Assembly: GCA_902595145.1 (NCBI GenBank)
Contig: CACJOU010000002.1
Coordinates: forward strand, 53,745-117,744
Origin: an uncultured SAR116 cluster alpha proteobacterium
GTDB taxonomy: Bacteria > Pseudomonadota > Alphaproteobacteria > Puniceispirillales > Marisalimonadaceae
DNA length: 64,000 nucleotides
Reading direction: 5' to 3'
The notes beneath the pieces are model-generated. The model did not search any database, had not been told where the DNA came from, and was given only the letters and a program-made list of their open reading frames with translations. The translations under genes and the position numbers were made by a program. Each line of letters opens with the position of its first letter. The stretch's first letter is position 1. This document shows, in pieces, positions 9,847 to 18,663 of this stretch.

Positions 9847-10404
9847 ATGGTTGAATTAAAATCTAATGAGATAAAAGCTAGAATGGAAAAAGCTATAGAT
9901 TCCTTAAAAAAAGATTTAAGTGGACTTAGGGTTGGAAGAGCATCTTCTTCAATGTTAGATCAGATTAACGTAAATGCTTATGGCAGTTTAATGCCTATAA
10001 ACCAAGTTAGCACTATTAGTGTTCCAGAAGCTAGATTATTGCTAGTGAATGTATGGGACAGTACAATAGTGTCTGCAACAGAAAAAAGTATAAGAGAAAG
10101 TCCATTGGGTCTTAATCCAATGGTAGAAGGTAATGTAATTAGAATAAATATTCCACCTTTATCTGAAGAAAGAAGAGTAGAAATTACTAAGGTCGCAGCA
10201 AAATATGCTGAAAATTCAAAAATTTCTGTAAGGAACATTAGAAGAGATTATGTTGAAAATGTTCGAAAACTTCAAAAAAATGGTGAAATTAGTGAAGATC
10301 AAAAACATAAAGACGAACTATTAATCCAACAAATCACTGATGAAATCATAAATGATATAGATGATGTATTTTCAAATAAAGAAAAAGAAATATTAGATAA
10401 TTAA
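9847..10404 (+). CDS. frr: Ribosome recycling factor
   Basis: Splits post-termination ribosomes together with EF-G. The 185-residue protein has the typical start (ARMEKAIDSLKKDLSGLRVGRAS), the NPMVEGNVIRINIPPLSEERR segment of the beta-rich domain, and the long C-terminal coiled-coil helices. A strong GGAGG ribosome binding site lies 7 bases before the ATG. The final codons and stop are part of an exact 15-base tandem duplication that runs into the start of uppS. Confidence 0.97.
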   Translation: MVELKSNEIKARMEKAIDSLKKDLSGLRVGRASSSMLDQINVNAYGSLMPINQVSTISVPEARLLLVNVWDSTIVSATEKSIRESPLGLNPMVEGNVIRINIPPLSEERRVEITKVAAKYAENSKISVRNIRRDYVENVRKLQKNGEISEDQKHKDELLIQQITDEIINDIDDVFSNKEKEILDN

Positions 10405-10423
10405 ATATTAGATAATTAAATAT
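10388..10423 (+). repeat. 15-base tandem duplication across the frr stop and uppS start
   Basis: AAATATTAGATAATT at 10388-10402 is repeated exactly at 10403-10417, and a third partial copy AAATAT at 10418-10423 contains the first bases of the uppS ATG. The first copy encodes the end of Frr and its stop; the second is intergenic and fixes the spacing to uppS. It looks like a recent slippage duplication in a genome with otherwise minimal spacers. Confidence 0.85.
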
Positions 10424-11108
10424 GAAATTAGATCATATAGCTATAATAATGGATGGTAATAGACGTTGGGCAAGTGCTAATAATTTACCATCTTACGAAG
10501 GTCATAAAAGAGGTGCTGAAAATTTATGGAATATAATTAATAACATCCAAGATTTTAAATTAAAATTTCTTACTGTGTTTGTTTTTTCAACAGAAAACTG
10601 GAAAAGATCTCGTAAAGAGATCTCTTTTTTGATGAAATTGTTAAATGATTTTCTAGATCATACATTAACAAAAATTAATGAAAATAGTTTAAAAGTAAGA
10701 TTTATTGGTGATTTATCACCATTTGAAAAAAAAATTCAAGATAAAATTCAAATTATTCAGAGTAATTCACAATCAAACACAGGTGTTGTAGTAACTTTAG
10801 CTCTAAATTATGGTGGTAGATTGGATATTATTTCTGCAATCAATGAAATTTTGATTCATAATAAAAATTTCAAACCAATAAGTGAAAAGGACTTTAAGAA
10901 ATATACATTAAACAAAGATTTACCAGATCCAGATTTATTAATAAGGACAGGTGGAGAGATGAGATTGTCAAATTTTTTACTGTGGGATTTGGCTTACACT
11001 GAATTGATGTTTATACCTCAATTGTGGCCTGATTTTGATAAATTAATATTAGAAAATTGCATCTCAGATTACTCTAAAAGAATAAGAAAATATGGTGGGG
11101 ATAATTAA
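10422..11108 (+). CDS. uppS: Undecaprenyl diphosphate synthase (cis-prenyltransferase)
   Basis: Adds isopentenyl units in cis to farnesyl diphosphate, making the C55 carrier for peptidoglycan and surface polysaccharides. Motif HIAIIMDGNRRWA holds the catalytic aspartate (about residue 11), FSTENWKR follows, and the C-terminal TGGEMRLSNFLLWDLAYTEL region binds substrate. Length is 228 residues, slightly under the E. coli enzyme. The family usually has SGEQR where this protein has GGEMR, a small deviation that keeps the Glu and Arg. It overlaps cdsA by 17 bases. Confidence 0.95.
   Translation: MKLDHIAIIMDGNRRWASANNLPSYEGHKRGAENLWNIINNIQDFKLKFLTVFVFSTENWKRSRKEISFLMKLLNDFLDHTLTKINENSLKVRFIGDLSPFEKKIQDKIQIIQSNSQSNTGVVVTLALNYGGRLDIISAINEILIHNKNFKPISEKDFKKYTLNKDLPDPDLLIRTGGEMRLSNFLLWDLAYTELMFIPQLWPDFDKLILENCISDYSKRIRKYGGDN
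10605..10630 (+). terminator. Terminator-like hairpin inside uppS
   Basis: AGATCTC at 10605-10611 pairs perfectly with GAGATCT at 10617-10623 around a 5-base loop, followed after one C by six T residues (10625-10630). This has the shape of a weak intrinsic terminator, yet lies in the first third of uppS and encodes part of KRSRKEISFLM. It could cause partial attenuation of the downstream genes or be chance. Confidence 0.25.
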
Positions 11109-11928
11109 ACTTTTCAAAAACATAACATCTTTGATGAATGTTCAAGAATTTAGACAAAGGTTTATTTCAACTACAATATTATCCTTCTTGTTTTTATTAT
11201 TAATTTTATTAGGCAATCCTTATGTTACTATTTTCTTTTCTATTCTTTTTAGCTTTGTTTTTTATGAATATGAAAAATTAACTTCTAAAACTCTACAAAA
11301 ATCACAATTTTTTAAAATTTTGTTTCTACAAGTGATTTTTTTGTTTTTTACTATTTTTAAAATTTATAAAATAGAAATTGTTTCCTTGTTTTTTAATAAT
11401 AATGTCATTTTTCTTTTAATTGCAGTTTTTTTTAATATCATTTTTCTTTTCTACAAAAAATCAAATTTCATCAATTTCTTCTTATCAAACTTGATAATTG
11501 TTTCTTTTTTTTCTCTAATAGTTATTTTGCAGTTTTCTAATGGATTATATACAATCTTATACGCTGTGATTTTAGTTAGTACTATGGATATTTTTGCATA
11601 TTTGGGAGGTAAATTATTTGGTAAAAGAAAAATAATTCCTTCGATAAGTAAGGGTAAAACTATTGAAGGTACTCTCATTGGGCTAACTTCTACTATTTTC
11701 ATTTCTTATTGCATAAAAGATTTAATGTACTTAAATGTTATATATTCTTTAATTTATGGCTTTTTTATAGGTATTCTGGCTTTTTCTGGAGACCTTTTAG
11801 AGTCTGCTTTTAAAAGAAAAATTGGTGTAAAGGATAGTGGAAAATTAATCCCTGGACATGGAGGTTTAATGGATAGATTTGATGGATATTTTTTAGTAAT
11901 ACCTTTTTTATATATTTCTTTAAATTGA
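11092..11928 (+). CDS. cdsA: Phosphatidate cytidylyltransferase
   Basis: Integral membrane enzyme making CDP-diacylglycerol from phosphatidic acid and CTP, the branch point of phospholipid synthesis. The C-terminal signature region is clear: DIFAYLGGKLFGKRK, SKGKTIEG and GDLLESAFKRKIGVKDSGK followed by PGHGGLMDRFD, with metal-binding aspartates. About seven or eight hydrophobic helices precede it. Length is 278 residues from the ATG at 11092, which overlaps uppS by 17 bases; an internal ATG at 11134 is an alternative start. Base composition is extremely T-rich, as expected for a membrane protein here. Confidence 0.94.
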   Translation: MVGIIKLFKNITSLMNVQEFRQRFISTTILSFLFLLLILLGNPYVTIFFSILFSFVFYEYEKLTSKTLQKSQFFKILFLQVIFLFFTIFKIYKIEIVSLFFNNNVIFLLIAVFFNIIFLFYKKSNFINFFLSNLIIVSFFSLIVILQFSNGLYTILYAVILVSTMDIFAYLGGKLFGKRKIIPSISKGKTIEGTLIGLTSTIFISYCIKDLMYLNVIYSLIYGFFIGILAFSGDLLESAFKRKIGVKDSGKLIPGHGGLMDRFDGYFLVIPFLYISLN

Positions 11929-11939
11929 AAACTTTGATA

Positions 11940-13094
11940 ATGGATAATAAAAAAAACATTATATTGTTAGGAGCAACTGGTTCTATAGGCGAATCTTCAT
12001 TGCGGTTGTTAAGAAAAAATAAAGAAAAATTTAATCTTATTGGTGTCTCTGCCCATAACAACTCAGAATTGTTAAGCAAAATAGTTAATGAATTTGATGT
12101 TCCTAATGTTGTGTTATCTGATCCTAAAAATGCAAAATCATATTATGGTAAAAACGAATTATATGTAGGGCAGTCTAGTTTAATTGAATTAGCAAAGATA
12201 AATTGTGATATTGTAATTTCAGGTATAATCGGAATGTCGGGTTTGTATCCAGCATTTGCTGCAATTAGTGTTGGAAACAATCTTGCTATAGCAAATAAAG
12301 AAACATTAGTATCCGCTGGTAAAATTTTTATGGAAAAAAGTTACGAGAAGAAAGTTAGAATTTTGCCAGTTGATTCTGAGCACAGCGCAATATTTCAATG
12401 TTTAGAAAAAAATAATTTTGCCAATGTTGATTTCATTACCCTTACTGCATCAGGAGGCCCTTTTTTAAATATGCCAATTGAAAATTTTAAAAATATTAAA
12501 CCAAAAGATGCAATAAAACATCCTGTTTGGAAAATGGGCGAAAAGATATCAGTAGATAGTGCTACTATGTTTAATAAAGCATTAGAAATTATTGAAGCTT
12601 CCGTGCTTTTTAATATTAAAAATGATAAAATTGAAGTTACAATTCATCCTGAACATATTATTCACGGTTTAGTTCATTATAAAGATGGATCAATTTTAGC
12701 AAACTTAGGTTTTCCTGATATGATAACTCCATTAAGTGTTGCACTTAACTGGCCTGAGAGAATAGATTTAAATCTAAAAAAATTATCATTGAATAATATT
12801 GGTAATCTAAATTTTTTTGAACCTGATTTTAAAAAATTCCCAGGATTAAAATTAGGTTGGGAAGTGCTTGATAGTTCTCATTATTCTCCAATTGTTCTAA
12901 ATGCTTCAAATGAAATTGCTGTTGATGCTTTCTTAAAGAATAAAGTTAAATTTACAGATATATATAATATTGTTTATGAAACTTTAAATGTTTGTAAACC
13001 ATCTATTCCTAGAAATATCGATGATATAATTGAAATAGATAATATAGCAAGAATGAATGCATTAAATCTAATTAAAAGGAAATTTTATAAATGA
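11940..13094 (+). CDS. dxr: 1-deoxy-D-xylulose 5-phosphate reductoisomerase
   Basis: Second step of the non-mevalonate (MEP) isoprenoid pathway, converting DXP to MEP with NADPH. The NADPH-binding motif GATGSIGESS is near the N-terminus; NKETLVSAG and the metal site region DSEHSAIFQ with TASGGPF follow. I place the start at ATG 11940; an in-frame TTG at 11925 would overlap the cdsA stop. From the ATG the protein is 384 residues, normal for the family. Its stop overlaps rseP by four bases (ATGA). Neighbouring uppS uses the isoprenoids made by this pathway. Confidence 0.96.
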   Translation: MDNKKNIILLGATGSIGESSLRLLRKNKEKFNLIGVSAHNNSELLSKIVNEFDVPNVVLSDPKNAKSYYGKNELYVGQSSLIELAKINCDIVISGIIGMSGLYPAFAAISVGNNLAIANKETLVSAGKIFMEKSYEKKVRILPVDSEHSAIFQCLEKNNFANVDFITLTASGGPFLNMPIENFKNIKPKDAIKHPVWKMGEKISVDSATMFNKALEIIEASVLFNIKNDKIEVTIHPEHIIHGLVHYKDGSILANLGFPDMITPLSVALNWPERIDLNLKKLSLNNIGNLNFFEPDFKKFPGLKLGWEVLDSSHYSPIVLNASNEIAVDAFLKNKVKFTDIYNIVYETLNVCKPSIPRNIDDIIEIDNIARMNALNLIKRKFYK

Positions 13095-14161
13095 TTGAAA
13101 GTGGTTTTTTTACATCATTGATTGGTTTTTTTATTGTTTTAACACCTTTGATTTTTTTTCATGAACTTGGGCATTATATTGCTGCCAAAAAGTCTGGAGT
13201 TAGCGTTGAGTCTTTTTCAATTGGTTTTGGACCTGAAATATTTGGTTATACTGACCAAAACAATACTAGGTGGAAGTTTTCTCTTATACCATTAGGTGGT
13301 TATGTGAAAATGAAAGGCGAACTTATAAATTTAACAAAAGACAATAACAAAAACTTATTGGAAAAAGATACTTTTTTGCAAGCAAATTTATTTTCTAGAT
13401 TTCTAATTGTTTTGTCTGGTCCACTAGCCAATTTAATTTTAGGATTACTACTAATTACTTGCCTTTATTATTTTAATGGAAGATATGTATCTCCGCCAAT
13501 TATAAATGAAGTATTAGATACTAAGCCAGCTAAAATGGGTGGGCTTATATCAGGTGATAAAGTTATAAGTATAAATAATGCAAAAATCAAAAATTTTTCT
13601 GATATTAAAAATATTGTTGAAAAAAACCCTGAAAATAATCTTTTATTTGAAATTTTAAGAAATGAAAATGTAATTTATATTAATATTGTTCCTGATCAAT
13701 TTATTGAAAAAAAATCAAAAAGAGTATTGGGCAGGATTGGTATTACTGCAGTTCCATCTGAATTAATTACATTATCGATTTTACCAGCTTTAAAGTTTGG
13801 AGTTTTGGATTCCATGAATATGACACTTGAGTGGTTAAAAGGTTTAAAAGCCCTATTGTCGTTTGAAGTTGATAAAAAAGATGTGTTGGGTCCTATTGGT
13901 ATAGCAAAAATTTCTGGTTCAAGTTTAGATAGAGGTTTAAATTCAATAGTTTTTTTAATGGCAATTTTGTCTATAAACTTAGGATTGATAAATTTATTAC
14001 CAATACCAGCTTTAGATGGGGGGTATATTTTACTTTTTACTTATGAGTGGATTTTTAGAAAACCTTTATCTGGATCGATACAATTATTTTTACTAAAATT
14101 TGGTTTTTTATTTTTAATTTCATTAATGATATTAGTTACAGCTTTTGATTTAGGATTTTAA
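13091..14161 (+). CDS. rseP: Site-2 intramembrane metalloprotease RseP
   Basis: Zinc metalloprotease of the inner membrane that cleaves anti-sigma factors or signal peptide remnants within the membrane. The zinc motif HELGH is at about residues 25-29 in the first helix, a PDZ domain follows (about 125-200), and the second active-site region NLLPIPALDGG is near residue 300, where the Asp completes the zinc site. At 356 residues it is shorter than E. coli RseP (about 450) and shows one PDZ domain, the common alphaproteobacterial form. It is translationally coupled to dxr and precedes bamA. Confidence 0.94.
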   Translation: MIESGFFTSLIGFFIVLTPLIFFHELGHYIAAKKSGVSVESFSIGFGPEIFGYTDQNNTRWKFSLIPLGGYVKMKGELINLTKDNNKNLLEKDTFLQANLFSRFLIVLSGPLANLILGLLLITCLYYFNGRYVSPPIINEVLDTKPAKMGGLISGDKVISINNAKIKNFSDIKNIVEKNPENNLLFEILRNENVIYINIVPDQFIEKKSKRVLGRIGITAVPSELITLSILPALKFGVLDSMNMTLEWLKGLKALLSFEVDKKDVLGPIGIAKISGSSLDRGLNSIVFLMAILSINLGLINLLPIPALDGGYILLFTYEWIFRKPLSGSIQLFLLKFGFLFLISLMILVTAFDLGF

Positions 14162-14205
14162 ATATAAATGCTATACAATAATAAAAAAAAATATAAAATA
14201 TAAAA

Positions 14206-16485
14206 ATGTTTAATTTATCAAAATTTTTTTTATTTTTAAATAAATGTTTGCTAATATTATTTATTTTAACAAAACTTTCTTTATCCTATGCTGATGAAAT
14301 AAGAATAGAAAAGGTTGAAGTAAATGGGACAAAAAGGTTATCTGATTCATTTATTCTTAATTTTCTTCCAGAATATCCTAATACAAAATTTAACAATGAA
14401 ATTTTAAATAAATTTACAAAAGATTTGTATAATTCAGGTATGTTTAACAAAATTAGTTTGAAAGTTGATAATTATACTTTGTTAATAAATGTTGAAGAAT
14501 ACCCAATTATTAACGAAGTTTTTTTTTCAGGAAACGATTTGTTAGACGATGAAACTCTAAGCAATATAATTTCAGTAAATTCAAGAGATATTTATAATAA
14601 AAATGATTTAAGTGATTCAACCGAAAAAATAAAAGTAGAGTATCAAAAAATTGGTCGTTATTTAGCTGAAGTAAATGTCAAGAAAATTGAAATAGGCGAG
14701 GGAAGAGTAAATATAAATTTTCAAATTAATGAAGGAGCTTTGCTTGTTGTAAAAAATATTAATTTTATAGGAAATAAAAAGTTTTCTGATAATGAGTTGA
14801 GATCAAAAATATCAACTAAAGAAGATGCATGGTATAAAATTTTTGGTTCTAACAAATTTATTCCTGAACGTTTAGATTATGATATTGAAAAACTAAAAGA
14901 TTTTTATAGCGAAAGAGGTTATATAGACTTTACCGTTAAAGTTGCTAGAGGAGATCTTCTTCCTGATTTTTCAGGCTTTAATATAAATTTTATAATAGAT
15001 GAAGGAATAAGATATACTACAGATAAAGTGAGAATTAATACTTTGCTTATAAATGATAAAAAAAACAAAAATCTATTGAAAGAATTGAATTTACAAAAAG
15101 GTGAGTTTTTTGATACACGAGCTTATGATGAGTCTACAAAATATTTGATCAAATATTTTGAAAACATAGGCTATAGTTTTGTTAAGGTTGTTCCATCTAT
15201 AAAAAAACGTAAAAATTTTATTGATATAAACTATAATGTTTCAGAAGGCGAAAAAAAATTTATAAATAAAATCATTATACTTGGTAATACAAGAACAAAT
15301 GACAATGTAATTAGAAGAGAATTATCTTTTTTAGAAGGAGATCCGTTTAATAAAGCTAAGCTTAATTTATCTATCTCTTCTCTGAAAAGGCTAGGTTATT
15401 TTCAGACAGTAAATTATGAATTGCAAAATTTAAATTCATCTCGATCCGTTGACGTTATAATTAAAGTTAAAGAAAAAAATACAGGCTCAGCAACATTTGG
15501 TATTGGTTATTCTTCATTAAATAATACAAGTATTAATTTGGGTTTAAATGAAAGAAATTTCCTTGGTGAAGGAAAAAAAATACGTTTAGAAGCCAACTTA
15601 GCAGAGAAAAAAAATTTTTACAACATAGGTGTGACTGAACCTTATTTTTTAGATAGGCATCTTTCTTTATTTGGAAATATATATGATCAAGAAACTGAAA
15701 ACTCTAAAGGAGATGTAAAAACTAATAAAACAGGATTTGATTTTGGGGTTGGTTCAAAATTAAATGATGTTTCTCAAACAATTAAGTACAATTTTTCAAC
15801 TTCCGAAACAAGCACTGCTGCCACTTCCACGGCCGCATCTGACACTGGAGAAGAGGGTAAAGAAATTACAACTTCTTCAATCACTTATGGTTTGTTCCAG
15901 GATACAAGAGATAATTATTTCAACCCAACATCTGGTTATAGATGGAATTTTGATAATACATTAGCTGGAGTTGGTGGCGATACAAAATTTTATAAATCTG
16001 TTTTGAATATTAAATCATTTTACCCAATTAATTATGGTGATTATGTACTAGGTTTCAAAAGTGGTTTAGGCTTTATTTCCGCTATTGATGATAAAATCAC
16101 TTCATCAAATCGTTTTGTTATAGGTGGAAGAACTTTGAGAGGTTTTGATAATGGCGGTGTCGGACCTCGTGATACAGGAAATAATCAGGCAGTAGGGGGA
16201 AATAATTTTTATAATTTATCTGTTGAATTAAAATCTAAGCAATTTCTTCCTGAAGATACTGGATTGGAATGGTTTGTTTTTTCTGATATTGGATCGTTGT
16301 GGGGAACTGACTATAAATCAGGGGTTAGGGGTTATGACGATAAAGAGCCTAGAGTTACAAATGGTTTTGGTTTATCAATGATCACTCCTGTTGGACCATT
16401 GCAAATGCTTTGGGGATATCCCGTACAAAGTGAAACTTATGACATTGAAAAAAATTTTCAATTTTCTATAGGCACAAGTTTTTAA
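14206..16485 (+). CDS. bamA: Outer membrane protein assembly factor BamA
   Basis: Omp85-family protein that folds and inserts outer membrane beta-barrels. The 759 residues start with a signal peptide (hydrophobic FLFLNKCLLILFILTKLSLSYA, probable cleavage after SYA near residue 29). Five POTRA domains follow up to about residue 430, then a C-terminal 16-strand barrel with the conserved VIGGRTLRGF loop motif and a terminal Phe typical of outer membrane barrels (QFSIGTSF). The Thr/Ser/Ala-rich insert around residues 530-550 is probably an extracellular loop. It is followed by a Skp-like gene and lipid A genes, the usual order. Confidence 0.96.
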   Translation: MFNLSKFFLFLNKCLLILFILTKLSLSYADEIRIEKVEVNGTKRLSDSFILNFLPEYPNTKFNNEILNKFTKDLYNSGMFNKISLKVDNYTLLINVEEYPIINEVFFSGNDLLDDETLSNIISVNSRDIYNKNDLSDSTEKIKVEYQKIGRYLAEVNVKKIEIGEGRVNINFQINEGALLVVKNINFIGNKKFSDNELRSKISTKEDAWYKIFGSNKFIPERLDYDIEKLKDFYSERGYIDFTVKVARGDLLPDFSGFNINFIIDEGIRYTTDKVRINTLLINDKKNKNLLKELNLQKGEFFDTRAYDESTKYLIKYFENIGYSFVKVVPSIKKRKNFIDINYNVSEGEKKFINKIIILGNTRTNDNVIRRELSFLEGDPFNKAKLNLSISSLKRLGYFQTVNYELQNLNSSRSVDVIIKVKEKNTGSATFGIGYSSLNNTSINLGLNERNFLGEGKKIRLEANLAEKKNFYNIGVTEPYFLDRHLSLFGNIYDQETENSKGDVKTNKTGFDFGVGSKLNDVSQTIKYNFSTSETSTAATSTAASDTGEEGKEITTSSITYGLFQDTRDNYFNPTSGYRWNFDNTLAGVGGDTKFYKSVLNIKSFYPINYGDYVLGFKSGLGFISAIDDKITSSNRFVIGGRTLRGFDNGGVGPRDTGNNQAVGGNNFYNLSVELKSKQFLPEDTGLEWFVFSDIGSLWGTDYKSGVRGYDDKEPRVTNGFGLSMITPVGPLQMLWGYPVQSETYDIEKNFQFSIGTSF

Positions 16486-16508
16486 ATTTTTTACATTGGA
16501 CTTGATAT

Positions 16509-17117
16509 ATGTTTTTTTTTGATTTGTTTGTTATTTCAATTTTAATCGACAATCAATACTTTGATTATATGAATAATCAAAGTCACAAAAAAAAAATTTT
16601 AAATATTCATAATATTTTAAAAATTTCAAATAATATTGAAAATAATAAAATTGGGATTATTGATTTTAGATATATCTTAAAAAGTTCAAATGCAATGAAG
16701 CTTTTAGGCAACAAATTCTTGACTTTAGAAAAAGAAATTAATGAAAAAAATAAACAAAAACAAATTTATCTTAGACAAAAAGAAGAAAATTTAAAAAAAA
16801 GTAAAAGAAAATTAACAGAATTAGAATATAAAAAAAGAGTTAAATTATTTAAAAAAGAAGTTTTTAAAATCCAAAAAAAATACAAAGATGAGAGAGCTGT
16901 ACTAAATAGATCTTTTCAAAAAATTCAAAAAAGTATTAAAGACTTATTAGCCCAAATCATTAAAGATGTTTCTATAAATAAAAAAATTAATGTTGTTTTG
17001 CTTAAAGAAAATGTATTTTTATTTAATAATAAAAGTATTGATTTTACTAATGAAGTTCTTGAATTGTTTAATAATAAGACAAAATCTATGAAAATTATAA
17101 TTAATTCTTCTAAATAG
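16509..17117 (+). CDS. skp: Skp/OmpH-family periplasmic chaperone-like protein
   Basis: The pattern KIGIIDFRYILKSSNAMK, a long Lys/Glu-rich coiled coil (about residues 70-150), then INVVLLKENVFLFNNKSIDFTNEVLELFN is the OmpH/Skp signature. The place between bamA and lpxD agrees. Skp holds unfolded outer membrane proteins in the periplasm. Oddly, the N-terminus (MFFFDLFVISILI, then Asp and polar residues) is not a convincing cleavable signal peptide, and a 40-residue polar stretch precedes the domain. A stop lies just upstream in frame, so no longer start exists. It may be anchored, exported by an unusual signal, or disturbed at the T9 run after the ATG. Confidence 0.8.
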   Translation: MFFFDLFVISILIDNQYFDYMNNQSHKKKILNIHNILKISNNIENNKIGIIDFRYILKSSNAMKLLGNKFLTLEKEINEKNKQKQIYLRQKEENLKKSKRKLTELEYKKRVKLFKKEVFKIQKKYKDERAVLNRSFQKIQKSIKDLLAQIIKDVSINKKINVVLLKENVFLFNNKSIDFTNEVLELFNNKTKSMKIIINSSK

Positions 17118-17129
17118 TTTGGAAAATAA

Positions 17130-18182
17130 ATGAACAAAGATTTTTTTAAAATTGATCATAAAATTAGTTTGTTAGATATTTTAGAGGTCTTGGATATATC
17201 TAAAGATGACCTTGTTATAAAAAAAGATAGCTTTGTTCTTCAACCAGAAAAAATTTATATCGAAGATTTTGTTTCATTTGAAAATTTAAAAAAAAATAAA
17301 TTATCTTTTTTTACAAATATAAAAAGTAATTTTACAAATGTTTCTTCAGGCATTTGTATAGCTGAAAAGGAAAATTTTAAACATTTAAATAAAGATATTA
17401 TTAAGATACCTTTTAGTCATCCTAAAAAGGGATTTTCAAAAATTCTAAAAAAATATGTTACTGTGAATGAAAAACATAACAAAGAAAATAAAATTCATCC
17501 ATCAGCAATAATTCACAAAACCGCTAAAATTGGAAAAAATGTCTTCATAGGTGCATATTCTATTATTTGTGAAGATGTGATTATTGAAGATGATACACAT
17601 ATTTCTGAACGAGTAACTATTTCATCAAATTGTCAAATAGGAAAAGAATGTTTTATTGGTGCTGGTGTGATTATAGAATGTACAGTTTTAAATAAAAAAG
17701 TAAATGTTGCTCATAACACTGTTTTAGGGAAAATAGGATTTGGTTTCATTCCAGAAAATACAAATACAATTCTAACACCTCATGTAGGAAGCCTCAGTGT
17801 TGGCGAAGGTACTAATATTGGATCTGGTTGTACGATTGATAGAGGGTTGATTGATAAAACCATAATTGGTAAATATGTAATGATTGATAATCAAGTACAC
17901 ATCGGTCATAACTGTGTTATAGATGATTTTTGTATTTTAGCTGGGCAAGTTGGTTTGTCTGGTTCAGTTGTTTTAGAAAAAAATGTTATTTTAGGTGGAG
18001 ATGTTAGTCTAAAAGATAACATTAAGATTGGAGAAGGTTCTATTGTAGCTGGTGCGTCAAAAGTTTTTAATAGTTTTCCTAAAGCTAGCAAAATAGGTGG
18101 CAGTCCAGCTCAAGATATTAACTCTTGGAAAAGACTCGTAGCGTCACAAAGATTAATTTATAAAAAAAGAAAGAAAAATTGA
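17130..18182 (+). CDS. lpxD: UDP-3-O-acyl-glucosamine N-acyltransferase
   Basis: Third step of lipid A synthesis, adding the N-linked hydroxyacyl chain from acyl-ACP. An N-terminal uridine-binding domain (about 1-110) is followed by a left-handed beta helix of hexapeptide repeats (for example IGKNVFIGAYSIICEDVIIED). The catalytic histidine region VHIGHNCVIDDFCILAGQVGLSGSV is present near residue 255. The 350-residue length is normal. It lies one base before the fabZ ATG, within lpxD-fabZ-lpxA-lpxI-lpxB. Confidence 0.95.
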   Translation: MNKDFFKIDHKISLLDILEVLDISKDDLVIKKDSFVLQPEKIYIEDFVSFENLKKNKLSFFTNIKSNFTNVSSGICIAEKENFKHLNKDIIKIPFSHPKKGFSKILKKYVTVNEKHNKENKIHPSAIIHKTAKIGKNVFIGAYSIICEDVIIEDDTHISERVTISSNCQIGKECFIGAGVIIECTVLNKKVNVAHNTVLGKIGFGFIPENTNTILTPHVGSLSVGEGTNIGSGCTIDRGLIDKTIIGKYVMIDNQVHIGHNCVIDDFCILAGQVGLSGSVVLEKNVILGGDVSLKDNIKIGEGSIVAGASKVFNSFPKASKIGGSPAQDINSWKRLVASQRLIYKKRKKN

Positions 18183-18183
18183 T

Positions 18184-18663
18184 ATGGTCCTCAAAGATGA
18201 TAAAGGTGAAACAATTACACTTTTACATAACGATATTATTAAATTAATTCCTCATAGACATCCTTTTTTGTTAATTGATAAAGTAACAGATATTATATTT
18301 AATGAAAGTGTTACTGGTATAAAATCTGTAACATTCAATGAACCTTTCTTCCCTGGTCATTTTCCCGAGCACCCAGTTATGCCTGGCGTTTTGATTTTAG
18401 AATCTATGGCTCAAACTGCTGCATGTTTAGTTTCGTATCAAGACAAATCTCTATCTTCCAAAAATCTTGTTTTTTTTACTGGCATAGAAAAAGCTAAATT
18501 TAGGAAACCAGTTGTTCCGGGCAATGAGTTAATTTTAAAAATAAATCTTATTTCCAATAAACGATCTTTATATAAATTTAACGGTGAAGCTTTCGTTCAA
18601 AATAAATTAATGGCATCTTCAGAATTTTCAGCGATGCTTGTTAACGAGGGAAAAGCAAAATGA
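18184..18663 (+). CDS. fabZ: (3R)-hydroxyacyl-ACP dehydratase
   Basis: Hot-dog-fold dehydratase of fatty acid synthesis that competes with LpxA and LpxD for hydroxyacyl-ACP, which explains its place in the lipid A operon. IPHRHPFLLIDK and the catalytic motif GHFPEHPVMPGVLILESMAQ (His near residue 60, Glu near 74) are clear. Length is 159 residues. The stop overlaps the lpxA start (ATGA), indicating translational coupling. Confidence 0.96.
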   Translation: MVLKDDKGETITLLHNDIIKLIPHRHPFLLIDKVTDIIFNESVTGIKSVTFNEPFFPGHFPEHPVMPGVLILESMAQTAACLVSYQDKSLSSKNLVFFTGIEKAKFRKPVVPGNELILKINLISNKRSLYKFNGEAFVQNKLMASSEFSAMLVNEGKAK

